In this document: positions 36,592-44,569 of the stretch, piece by piece
How the letters are laid out: every line of letters begins with the position of its first letter
Numbering within the stretch: the first letter of the stretch is position 1
Assembly (NCBI RefSeq): GCF_014048475.1
Contig: NZ_NWUS01000001.1
Coordinates: 558,001-622,000 of the forward strand
Length of the DNA stretch: 64,000 bases
From: Bombella favorum
GTDB lineage: Bacteria; Pseudomonadota; Alphaproteobacteria; Acetobacterales; Acetobacteraceae
Direction: 5' to 3'
Made by a program: the position numbers and the translations under genes
The notes under the pieces: generated by a model
Told to the model about the DNA's origin: nothing
Seen by the model: only the letters and a program-made list of their open reading frames with translations
Database searches by the model: none

Positions 36592-37334
36592 CCATGCAGG
36601 AAAATCAGGGTAGGCCGGGGCTGGCAGCCAAAGGCATCGGGAAAAGCTACAAAAAACGTACTGTCGTTCATGACGTATCGCTCCATGTGCAGCGTGGCGA
36701 GGCTGTTGGTCTACTCGGCCCGAATGGTGCCGGGAAAACAACCAGCTTTTACATGATTGTTGGATTGGTGCAGACAGACATGGGCAGCATCACATTGGAT
36801 GGTGCAGACATCACCCCCCTGCCCATGTATCGGCGGGCACGGCTAGGGGTTGGCTACCTACCGCAGGAAGCTAGCATCTTCCGAGGGCTGAATGTCGAAC
36901 AGAACATTCTTGTTGCGCTGGAAGCAGTCGAAAAAAACCGGGATAAACGACAAGCCATGCTGGATGGTCTTCTGGCAGAATTCGGCATTACCCGTCTGCG
37001 GCACTCCCCGGCTCTGGCTCTTTCTGGTGGTGAGCGTCGCCGCCTTGAGATCGCCCGTGCGCTGGCAAGCCAGCCAAACTATATCCTTCTGGATGAACCT
37101 CTGGCAGGGATCGACCCCATCGCCGTTAGTGAAATCCGTGCCCTTGTATCCCACCTAAAGGATCGTGGCATCGGCGTACTGATTACAGACCATAACGTGC
37201 GTGAGACACTAGAAGTCATCGACCGGGCCTACATCCTGCATAGCGGGCGTGTTCTCATGGAGGGTACACCGGAGGCCATCGTAGCCAATGAAGACGTCCG
37301 CAGGGTCTATCTGGGAGAAAATTTCTCCCTATAA
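36588..37334 (+). CDS. lptB: LPS export ABC transporter ATP-binding protein LptB
   Basis: ATPase of the LptBFG extractor. The 248-residue product has Walker A LLGPNGAGKTTSFYMIVG, Q-loop YLPQEASIFRGL, ABC signature LALSGGERRRLEIARAL, Walker B YILLDEPLAGIDPIAV and the switch His in ITDHNVRETLE. Wording is diagnostic for LptB. The usual alphaproteobacterial follower rpoN is absent; a small membrane protein gene comes next. Confidence 0.96.
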   Translation: MTMQENQGRPGLAAKGIGKSYKKRTVVHDVSLHVQRGEAVGLLGPNGAGKTTSFYMIVGLVQTDMGSITLDGADITPLPMYRRARLGVGYLPQEASIFRGLNVEQNILVALEAVEKNRDKRQAMLDGLLAEFGITRLRHSPALALSGGERRRLEIARALASQPNYILLDEPLAGIDPIAVSEIRALVSHLKDRGIGVLITDHNVRETLEVIDRAYILHSGRVLMEGTPEAIVANEDVRRVYLGENFSL

Positions 37335-37441
37335 AAACTCAAGAGACCCATATTTGCCATATTAAGCAGGCAGGCTCTCACCTTTAGGGAAGGACAGAAG
37401 CGTAACCATCTTCTACTACCGCCCTTCCCTGCGGAGGTGAC

Positions 37442-37648
37442 GTGAAGACTTGTCTGTATGGACTGTCATTATTCTGCCTGTATTACGCCTTCATGCGGTT
37501 GGCAGAGCTCCTTACCGCAGGGCTGGCATCCCAGCTGCACATCGCAGACAGAATTGACCCATCAATCATTGCAGGCTTTGCGGCAAGCCTTGCCTATGGG
37601 GGCGTTTACTGGGTTACTCAACGCTACAAGCGAAATCATAAGCCGTAA
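37442..37648 (+). CDS. Small two-helix membrane protein (68 residues), GTG start
   Basis: Not recognised. The frame starts at GTG 37442, just after GGAGGTGAC, one of the best ribosome sites in the window, which argues strongly for translation. The product has a first helix at about residues 3-27 (LYGLSLFCLYYAFMRLAEL) and a second at about 42-58 (IIAGFAASLAYGGVYWVTQ), ending in a basic tail QRYKRNHKP. It sits 107 bases after lptB and converges on the DUF1150 gene. An imperfectly placed inverted repeat AGGGAAGG / CCTTCCCT (37386-37393, 37423-37430) precedes the ribosome site. Confidence 0.65.
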   Translation: MKTCLYGLSLFCLYYAFMRLAELLTAGLASQLHIADRIDPSIIAGFAASLAYGGVYWVTQRYKRNHKP

Positions 37649-37657
37649 TCCCCGCCT

Positions 37658-37930
37658 TCATTGTAGAAAGGTCGGCACCATATCCTGCTCAAGGATGGCA
37701 TCCACCGCACTATCCTCATCCTCGGCGAGGCACACGGGCGTCCCATCCGCCGCATGGATAGCAATCAGCGTGGTGCCCTCGTGCGTAATGGGCCGGAAAT
37801 AGGCAACCTCTCTCATGCCCCAGTCTCGCAACTCTGCCCCTGTCATAGTACGGGCACGCTCGTATACATCCTCCGCCAGCCTATCACTGGCGGAGCTTTT
37901 TCTCTCATCATTCCCGGCCAAAAGGCTCAT
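37658..37930 (-). CDS. DUF1150 family protein
   Basis: 90-residue protein of a family seen almost only in Alphaproteobacteria and commonly next to small heat shock genes. The C-terminal half AYFRPI...IAIHAADGTPVCLAEDEDSAV is characteristic. Function unknown. Its start overlaps the end of hsp20 by 23 bases, so it is translated from the same heat-shock message. Confidence 0.85.
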   Translation of the reverse strand: MSLLAGNDERKSSASDRLAEDVYERARTMTGAELRDWGMREVAYFRPITHEGTTLIAIHAADGTPVCLAEDEDSAVDAILEQDMVPTFLQ

Positions 37931-38420
37931 CCTCCGTTATGGGAGAAAGATCACGGGCCAGCTCTACATCACGGGCTGGTGATGATGGCTGCACAGCCCC
38001 ATCAGAGCTACCCTGCTTGATGGTAATATGCTTCACACGTACTTCCGGCTCTGGGCGATGAAGGTCGATATGCAGCAAGCCGTTATCCAACCAAGCCCCG
38101 GCGATTTCGATCCCTTCCGCCAGCACAAATGCCTTATGAAACTGCCGGGCAGCAATCCCCCGGTGTAGGAAGACACGCCCCTGCGTATCGTCCGCCTGCC
38201 GACCACGAATGACCAGCTGATTATCTTCCTGAGTAATCTGGAGATCATCCATGACAAACCCGGCTACAGCCAAAGTAATCCGCAGAGCCGTACGGCTCAG
38301 CTGTTCGATATTATAGGGTGGATACCCATCCGATGCTGTTTTTGATGCCCGTTCAAGCATTTGTTCCAGATGATCAAACCCCAGGAACATGGGGGACGTG
38401 AAAAGCCGTCCAGATGACAT
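37908..38420 (-). CDS. Small heat shock protein, Hsp20/IbpA type
   Basis: ATP-independent holdase. About 170 residues: N-terminal FDHLEQMLERA (as in IbpA), YPPYNIEQL, an alpha-crystallin domain (LRITLAVAGFVMDDLQITQEDNQLVIRG ... FLHRGIAARQFHKAF) and the end of the domain LLHIDLHRPEPEVR. The start is set at 38420 because upstream residues are non-conserved. The 5' leader holds a ROSE-like hairpin over its ribosome site, suggesting temperature control of translation. Confidence 0.93.
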   Translation of the reverse strand: MSSGRLFTSPMFLGFDHLEQMLERASKTASDGYPPYNIEQLSRTALRITLAVAGFVMDDLQITQEDNQLVIRGRQADDTQGRVFLHRGIAARQFHKAFVLAEGIEIAGAWLDNGLLHIDLHRPEPEVRVKHITIKQGSSDGAVQPSSPARDVELARDLSPITEDEPFGRE

Positions 38421-38430
38421 GGTATTACGA

Positions 38431-38448
38431 GGCCTCCTCAGGGAGCGA
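38431..38448 (-). promoter_or_regulatory. ROSE-like RNA thermometer hairpin of hsp20
   Basis: In the hsp20 leader (minus strand) TCGCTCCCTGAGGAGG can fold as CTCC-CTGA-GGAG, hiding the ribosome site. The 5' arm carries TCGCT, which fits the UYGCU element that defines ROSE thermometers in Alphaproteobacteria. The gap from GGAGG to ATG is about 12 bases, a little long. Confidence 0.5.
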
Positions 38449-38586
38449 GACGTGAGTAGAAAGGCAACCCTCACAAGGCATTGCCCACACTGGCAGATAT
38501 GAGGTCAGCCCCCTCCTGATGCAAGGGTTATCCACCCTCTGACGTATTAAAGAACAGGCTGGAATTACCCATCGCCAGCCGCTAAC

Positions 38587-39147
38587 ATGCCTGCCATGAA
38601 GAATTTAGATTTTCTTGATCGGCTTGATGACATCGCCCCGACATCAATCCTTGTTGCCCCCCAGCCCGTGCTGAGCCAGGTGGCCCACGAAGTTCGCCCG
38701 GAAGACATGGCCGCCATCCGTGAGGCCCTGCCGGGCATGTTCTCGGCCATGTACAAGGCCCCCGGCATCGGATTGGCTGCTCCGCAGGTGGGGCTCAGCC
38801 AGCGTTTCGTGCTTGTCGATGTTGCGCGTGAGGATGAACCCCGCAACCCGATGGTTCTCATCAACCCGGAGATCATCGATTCCTCCGAGACACTCGCTGC
38901 ACGGGAAGAAGGCTGCCTCTCCCTGCCCAACCAGTATGCTGAAGTCATCCGGCCAGAATCCATCCGGGTTCGCTATCGTGATCTGGATGGCCAGACCATC
39001 GAGCAGGAAGCATCGGACCTACTGGCAACCTGCATCCAGCATGAAATCGACCATCTGGATGGCATCCTGTTTGTCGATCATCTGTCTTCCCTAAAGCGCA
39101 ACATGATCATGCGGCGTCTAGCCAAGGAACAAAAGCGGAGACGGTAA
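38587..39147 (+). CDS. def: Peptide deformylase
   Basis: Removes the formyl group from nascent chains. The 186-residue product has all three metal/active-site motifs: GIGLAAPQVG, EEGCLSLPNQ and QHEIDHLDG. Two starts are possible (38587, and 38596 giving MKNLDFLD). It is five bases from fmt, the opposite step of the formylation cycle, and the group continues to truA. Confidence 0.96.
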   Translation: MPAMKNLDFLDRLDDIAPTSILVAPQPVLSQVAHEVRPEDMAAIREALPGMFSAMYKAPGIGLAAPQVGLSQRFVLVDVAREDEPRNPMVLINPEIIDSSETLAAREEGCLSLPNQYAEVIRPESIRVRYRDLDGQTIEQEASDLLATCIQHEIDHLDGILFVDHLSSLKRNMIMRRLAKEQKRRR

Positions 39148-39152
39148 GCACC

Positions 39153-40085
39153 ATGCGCCTCATCTTCATGGGCTCGCCGGACTTTTCCGTTCCGGCCCTT
39201 CATGGCCTGATTAAGGCAGGCCATGAGGTCGTTGCCGTTTATACCCAGCCACCCCGCCCAGCAGGCCGAGGCAAGGCTCTGCGGCGACAGCCCGTGCATG
39301 AGGCCGCCGATGCGCTCAGCATCCCTGTCCGCACGCCGGAAAAACTGCGCCACAATGAGGAGGAACTAGCCTTCTTTCAGGGGTTAAACGCTGATGCAGC
39401 CATTGTGGCGGCTTATGGCCTTATTCTGCCAGAGGCCATCCTGAATGCGCCACGGCTCGGCTGCCTGAATATTCATGCCAGCCTACTTCCCCGCTGGCGG
39501 GGTGCATCTCCCATCCAGTCCGCCATCCGAGCCGGTGATGCAGAAAGTGGCGTCTGCATTATGCAAATGGACAAAGGGCTGGATACAGGTGCGGTCATTC
39601 TCTCCGAGGCCACACCCATCACAGCGACAGACACGGCAGGTAGCCTGCATGACCGACTGGCAGACATTGGTGCCCGTCTGATCGTCCGCGCCCTGAAAGA
39701 CCAGCCTACCCCTATCCCGCAAGATGATTCCCGTAGCTGCTATGCTCCACGGCTGGAGCGTAAAGACGGCCAGATCGACTGGAACCGCTCGGCCGTTGAG
39801 ATTGAACGTCAGGTGCGGGCCTTCATTCCGTGGCCGGGGAGTTATACCCTTCTGGAAGGGCAGACCTACCGCATCGGTGCCGTTAGCCTACCTGATGGAG
39901 CCGAAGCTACCGCCCTCATGGCCTCAGCCCCTACTCCCGGCACTGTGCTGGATGACAAGCTGACCATTGCCTGCGGGACAGGCTGCCTACAGATCGACCG
40001 CATCCAGAAACCGGGACGGGCCATGATGGACCGGGACGCCTTTCTTCGTGGTACAAGACTAACCAAAGGGATGCGCCTTGACTGA
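39153..40085 (+). CDS. fmt: Methionyl-tRNA formyltransferase
   Basis: Adds formyl from 10-formyl-THF to initiator Met-tRNA. The 310-residue product shows the family opening MRLIFMGSPDFSVPAL, the active-site NIHASLLPRWRGASPIQ and MQMDKGLDTGAV, and the C-terminal OB-like domain (RQVRAFIPWPGSYT). Directly after def, and overlaps truA by eight bases. Confidence 0.97.
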   Translation: MRLIFMGSPDFSVPALHGLIKAGHEVVAVYTQPPRPAGRGKALRRQPVHEAADALSIPVRTPEKLRHNEEELAFFQGLNADAAIVAAYGLILPEAILNAPRLGCLNIHASLLPRWRGASPIQSAIRAGDAESGVCIMQMDKGLDTGAVILSEATPITATDTAGSLHDRLADIGARLIVRALKDQPTPIPQDDSRSCYAPRLERKDGQIDWNRSAVEIERQVRAFIPWPGSYTLLEGQTYRIGAVSLPDGAEATALMASAPTPGTVLDDKLTIACGTGCLQIDRIQKPGRAMMDRDAFLRGTRLTKGMRLD

Positions 40086-40869
40086 CGCCGCCCCGCCCGG
40101 CATCAGCCGCTGGGCCATCCGCATCGAGTTCGACGGCCGCCCCTATGTTGGCTGGCAACGCCAGAAAAGTGGCCTCTCCGTCCAGCAGCTCATCGAGGAA
40201 GCGGCCGAGCATCTCACACAGGGCCGTAAGGTCAGCAGCGTAACGGCAGGGCGGACTGATTCAGGCGTTCATGCGGCTGGACTCGTAGCGCATCTGGACT
40301 TTCCAGACGATGCCCCCCTCAGCCGCAAGGCCGTACGGGATGCCATCGGTTACCATCTGAAGCCCCATCCCATTTCCATTCTGGAAGCGGCCCCCGCACC
40401 AGAAGGCTGGAACGCCCGCTTCTCCGCCACATGGCGGCGATACCGCTATACCATCCTCAACCGTCCAGCCCGTCCGGCCATGCAAGAGGGCTTCGTTTGG
40501 CACATCCGTGCCCCGCTAGACATTGAGGCCATGCAGGAAGGTGCCAACCATCTACTGGGTGGACATGACTTCACCTCCTTCCGCGCAGCGGCTTGCCAAG
40601 CCCGTGATGCCCTGCGGACGCTGGATGAACTCACCATCACCCGCTCCGGCGAGTATGTGTATGTGGATGTGCAGGCCCGGTCTTTCCTGCATCATCAGGT
40701 CCGTAATATGGTCGGGACGCTGGCATTGGTCGGCCATCATCAATGGCACCCTGACCGGGTAAAAGAAGCACTAGAAGCTCGTGATCGCTGCAAAGCTGGC
40801 CCTACCGCTCCCCCCGATGGCCTGTGCCTGATGGATGTCGGCTACCCGGATAATCCTTTCCAGCCATAA
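40078..40869 (+). CDS. truA: tRNA pseudouridine(38-40) synthase TruA
   Basis: Forms pseudouridine at positions 38-40 of the tRNA anticodon arm. 263 residues with IEFDGRPYVGWQRQ at the start, the catalytic Asp in AGRTDSGVHAAG (near residue 61), and RSFLHHQVRNMVGTL. Initiation must be at TTG 40078, since no other in-frame start keeps the N-terminus; AAAGGG stands before it. It overlaps the fmt stop, so def-fmt-truA is one unit. Confidence 0.95.
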   Translation: MTDAAPPGISRWAIRIEFDGRPYVGWQRQKSGLSVQQLIEEAAEHLTQGRKVSSVTAGRTDSGVHAAGLVAHLDFPDDAPLSRKAVRDAIGYHLKPHPISILEAAPAPEGWNARFSATWRRYRYTILNRPARPAMQEGFVWHIRAPLDIEAMQEGANHLLGGHDFTSFRAAACQARDALRTLDELTITRSGEYVYVDVQARSFLHHQVRNMVGTLALVGHHQWHPDRVKEALEARDRCKAGPTAPPDGLCLMDVGYPDNPFQP

Positions 40870-40883
40870 AACTCTGCTGATTT

Positions 40884-41702
40884 TCATATGATCCGTACCG
40901 ACTTCGGGTTCATGCTTCTGTCTCTCCAGAATGCACCCCCAGCCAGACGATTCACGACATCGGGTGGCAATATGAGAGGATGCTTCTGAGGCTCCACCTT
41001 CTGGGCAATGTCATGCAGCCCCGGCGTTTCCAGAGCCTTATCGTATGCCGTAGGAGGCGTGTAACGGACGTTGTCCATGTCATAAGTGGCGGCAGGAACG
41101 TTCAATTCCTTTTCCAGAAAACGCATGACGGACAGGGGCTTTGTCACCAGGCTGTCATAATCAACCAGTACCAGTTTGAACGAAAACTGTCCGAAAAATG
41201 CCTCCTGCAAGGCCTGATACGCAAAACCGAAAGCCCCCGCAGGAGACAGCAGATAATTCACCCGCTGATGTAGCGTAGCCCTATGTTCCACAGGCACGAG
41301 ATAGGATGAAAACGTCGGGTCCCTGCCAATGATGCGCTCAAAGGAGTTAATCACCCAGACAGGATCACGCACACAGCAGATCACTTTTGCATGAGGGTAG
41401 AGATAGTCCAGAAGCTGAAGCTTGCTGCACCAGGCCCGGTTATTATCAATGACCAGATTCGGCTTTGATGGCATGTCATGGTATGTATCCATTGTCTTCT
41501 TAAGAAGATTCATGACCTTTTCGCCGCTAAATTCAGTTTTATATTCACCTTCTGAAATAACAGATAGCATCTTCGTCATAAGAGAACAGACAGGCGTCGA
41601 ATATTCTGCACAGTAAATGTTAGGATTCTGCCCTAAAAGAACACTAAGAAGGGTGCTTCCTGAGCGAGGAAGACCAGATATAAAGTGAACATGACGAGAC
41701 AT
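40884..41702 (-). CDS. Sulfotransferase family protein
   Basis: PAPS-dependent sulfotransferase-fold protein of ~272 residues. The 5'-phosphosulfate loop ISGLPRSGSTLLSVLLGQ is at residues 8-25 and a second phosphate site lies in CCVRDPVWVINSFERI. Substrate unknown; such genes in bacteria often modify surface glycans or lipids, which fits the neighbouring hldE but is unproven. The ATG at 41702 is chosen because GGGAAG precedes it and the family begins near this point; starts at 41759 or 41774 (TTG) are possible. Base composition is visibly more AT-rich than neighbours, especially toward the 5' end, suggesting transfer. Confidence 0.8.
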   Translation of the reverse strand: MSRHVHFISGLPRSGSTLLSVLLGQNPNIYCAEYSTPVCSLMTKMLSVISEGEYKTEFSGEKVMNLLKKTMDTYHDMPSKPNLVIDNNRAWCSKLQLLDYLYPHAKVICCVRDPVWVINSFERIIGRDPTFSSYLVPVEHRATLHQRVNYLLSPAGAFGFAYQALQEAFFGQFSFKLVLVDYDSLVTKPLSVMRFLEKELNVPAATYDMDNVRYTPPTAYDKALETPGLHDIAQKVEPQKHPLILPPDVVNRLAGGAFWRDRSMNPKSVRII

Positions 41703-41940
41703 TACGTACTTCCCGGCCTTGTTTTTTGTTTCGATTTGTATTTCATCAGAATGTGTCATTATTATCACTGTCAACTTTTAAAAATCATAAAAATTTATTT
41801 ATTGTACTACCCCCCTTACGGACTGGATAAGACCCTTTCTCTGACGACAGAACGGTAAAAACATCCTAAACTTCCCCTTACAGACATAAGGCCACACGCC
41901 ATTCACAGGCGGTGCTGTCTCCTGAAGGGAGGGATGTTTT

Positions 41941-43425
41941 TTGACTGATACGCTGATTGACGGTGCCATTACCATTCTGGGTGATCTACTGCTTGACCAA
42001 TACATCACCGGGGATGTCACCCGCATTTCACCGGAAGCTCCCGTCCCTGTTCTGCTAAGCAGCCATCACCGTTCCACGCCCGGCGGGGCTGCTAACGTGG
42101 CTGTGAATGTCGCAGCTCTCGGTCATCCAGTCCACCTGATTGGCGTGGTGGGGGCCGATCAGGCCGCCGATACACTCCGGCAAGCTCTCTCCAGCTGGAA
42201 AGAGGTCAAGCTAGATGGGCTGGTAGAAGATGCAAGCTGGACGACCATCACGAAGACCCGTGTCCTCAGCGGGCGGCAGCAGATTGTCCGGCTGGATAAT
42301 GAAAAACTCACCCCATTCTCCCGTGCAACCGAAGATGCCCTCATCGCTTCCACTATCCGCACATTGGACAGCAGCCACATCCTCATCTGTTCTGACTATG
42401 CCAAGGGCGTCCTGTCTGACCGGGTGCTGAAAACCATCATTGCAGCCGCCCGCTCCCGCAATATTCCCGTACTGGTGGACCCTAAAAGGGCCGATCTTTC
42501 CGCCTACCGGGGGGCCAGCCTCCTGACTCCCAATCGGCAAGAACTCGGCAAGGCCCTCTCTGCCGCCAACATTACCAATCCCACAGGCCCCACATGGACA
42601 CTCCATGACGATGCCGAGGTGGAACAAGCCTGCGCTGCCATTGCCCCCCTTACCGGAAGCGACATTCTTCTTACCCGCTCCGAGAAGGGCATGACCCTTT
42701 GGCAACGGGGCACAGCCCCCCTACACTGCAAGGCGCATCCTTCAGAGGTCTATGATGTCTCCGGGGCGGGTGATACGGTCATCGCCACGATCGCTTGTGC
42801 GCTGGCCAGTGGTCGTCCCCTTGCCAGTGCCGTGACTATGGCCACCACTGCGGCGGCTATTGCTGTCAGCAAACTAGGAACGGCCTTCGTCACCCGTGAT
42901 GAACTGCACCAGAAACTTCTAGAAGAAATTGCCGATAACGGAGCCTGCCTTCCCCTGACTGATGCCTGCACCATCGTAGAAAACTGGAAGCGGCACGGGG
43001 CCTCAGTCGTACTGACAAACGGATGCTTCGATCTCCTCCATCCCGGCCATGTCTCGCTCATCCAGTTTGCCGCTGGTCAGGGAGACAAGCTGATCGTGGC
43101 CCTCAATACTGATGCCTCCATCAAACGGCTGAAAGGCCCTCGCCGCCCCCTCCAGACCGAGCAGGCCCGTGCTACTGTCATCCGTGCGCTACGCCATGTC
43201 GATCTGGTAGTCCTGTTCGATGAGGACACGCCGCTGGACGTCATCACCGCCCTAAAGCCTGACGTTCTCGTCAAAGGGGCAGACTATAAAGAAAATGAGG
43301 TCGTTGGTGGGGATATCGTCAGAAAACATGGCGGGCGGGTCTGCCTTGCCCCACTTCTGAATGGCCATTCCACTAGCCGCATCGTCCAGACCATGGACGA
43401 CACCCACCCAACAAAGGACGCCTGA
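41941..43425 (+). CDS. hldE: Bifunctional heptose-7-phosphate kinase / heptose-1-phosphate adenylyltransferase
   Basis: Two steps to ADP-heptose for the LPS core. Residues 1-~320 are a ribokinase-like PfkB domain (GGAANVAVNVAALGH, catalytic DVSGAGDTVIA); residues ~340-490 are a cytidylyltransferase-like domain with NGCFDLLHPGHVSLIQ. 494 residues, normal for the fused form. The start is a TTG at 41941, after GGGAGGG; an ATG at 41934 is out of frame and meets a stop after four codons. The next gene follows two bases after the stop. Confidence 0.94.
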   Translation: MTDTLIDGAITILGDLLLDQYITGDVTRISPEAPVPVLLSSHHRSTPGGAANVAVNVAALGHPVHLIGVVGADQAADTLRQALSSWKEVKLDGLVEDASWTTITKTRVLSGRQQIVRLDNEKLTPFSRATEDALIASTIRTLDSSHILICSDYAKGVLSDRVLKTIIAAARSRNIPVLVDPKRADLSAYRGASLLTPNRQELGKALSAANITNPTGPTWTLHDDAEVEQACAAIAPLTGSDILLTRSEKGMTLWQRGTAPLHCKAHPSEVYDVSGAGDTVIATIACALASGRPLASAVTMATTAAAIAVSKLGTAFVTRDELHQKLLEEIADNGACLPLTDACTIVENWKRHGASVVLTNGCFDLLHPGHVSLIQFAAGQGDKLIVALNTDASIKRLKGPRRPLQTEQARATVIRALRHVDLVVLFDEDTPLDVITALKPDVLVKGADYKENEVVGGDIVRKHGGRVCLAPLLNGHSTSRIVQTMDDTHPTKDA

Positions 43426-43427
43426 TC

Positions 43428-44561
43428 ATGACACACATCGCCACATGGCGGGACTGGCTACTGCACAACGCTCTCCCCCTCTGGGCTCGGGCTGGTTTTG
43501 ACGAGGACGCTGGCCTTTATCATGAACGTCTGACCTTTGATGCTGCCCCCATCGCCCTGCCCCACCGCCGCCTGATGGTGCAGGCACGGCAGATTGCCAC
43601 TTACTGTCAGGCCGCCCTGAATGGCCATTACAATGCTGGGGAACAAGCTCTGACAGTACTAGACCGGGTTGCACGGCTCTACTATCGGGCGGATGGCTCT
43701 CCCGGCTGGGTTTTCGCCCTCGGGCCGGACCAAACGCCTTCCGACACGAAACGGGACCTATACGGCCATGCCTTCATTCTCTTTGCACATGGATGGGCCT
43801 ACCGTTTGTCTGGTGATCCAGCTTTGCTGCATAGAGCCGAGGAAAGTCTTGCCGAGATCGACACCATCTTCCCTTCTACACATGGTGGCTACCGGGATGC
43901 CATTCCCGCCACATCAGACCGGCACTCCCAAAACCCGCACATGCATCTGCTGGAAGCCTGCCTAACACTCTTTGAGGTCTCCGGCCGGGAGGTATTCCTT
44001 GATCATGCCGAGGCTATTCTTGCCCTAGCCCTGCGCTCCTTCATCCCAGCCGGAACGGATTCCCTACTGGAATTCTTCACACCAGACTGGAAGCCGGAAC
44101 AACCTACAGGGCAAAACCGAGTTGAACCCGGCCATCAAGCGGAATGGTGCTGGCTGCTGGGCGAATATCTCCGCCTCGCCCCCGAAGGCAAACATGCTAC
44201 TGCGGCCAAAAAGGCACAGCATGCCCTCTATGCCCGCCTTCAGCAAACTGTTCCCGGCCCTCTTCTACCTGATGCGCTGCTGGATGATGGCACAATGCTG
44301 GAAGCCTCAACCCGCATCTGGCCCCAGACCGAAATGATGCGCCTACTTGCCCAGCACGCCCCGGCTGATCTTCAAACCCGGCACGAACGACTTGCACAAA
44401 TGAGCCAGCTTTTCTTCACCCATTACGCCCCGGCCTCGCTTAAGGGCGGTTGGATCGACCGGCTGGATGAACAGGGAAACACGACCACAGACCACATGCC
44501 CGCTAGCAGCCTCTATCACATCTACAGTGCAGGGCAGGTTCTTATAAAGAACGCCTCATAA
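43428..44561 (+). CDS. AGE family epimerase/isomerase
   Basis: (alpha/alpha)6-barrel sugar isomerase of 377 residues. Conserved active-site segments: RDLYGHAFILFAHGWA, NPHMHLLEACL, EPGHQAEWCWLL and MPASSLYHIYSAG, which resemble the mannose-6-phosphate isomerase / N-acylglucosamine 2-epimerase relatives. Specificity is not readable. Because it is two bases after hldE, a role in supplying a heptose or mannose precursor for LPS is a fair guess. It converges on the ClC gene with only eight bases between and no visible terminator. Confidence 0.85.
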   Translation: MTHIATWRDWLLHNALPLWARAGFDEDAGLYHERLTFDAAPIALPHRRLMVQARQIATYCQAALNGHYNAGEQALTVLDRVARLYYRADGSPGWVFALGPDQTPSDTKRDLYGHAFILFAHGWAYRLSGDPALLHRAEESLAEIDTIFPSTHGGYRDAIPATSDRHSQNPHMHLLEACLTLFEVSGREVFLDHAEAILALALRSFIPAGTDSLLEFFTPDWKPEQPTGQNRVEPGHQAEWCWLLGEYLRLAPEGKHATAAKKAQHALYARLQQTVPGPLLPDALLDDGTMLEASTRIWPQTEMMRLLAQHAPADLQTRHERLAQMSQLFFTHYAPASLKGGWIDRLDEQGNTTTDHMPASSLYHIYSAGQVLIKNAS

Positions 44562-44569
44562 AACGCCCA

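Noticed and set aside
37386-37430. AGGGAAGG/CCTTCCCT repeat as the lptB terminator
   Set aside because: The 29-base spacing and missing T-run argue against a terminator; it is noted only as a leader feature of the small gene.
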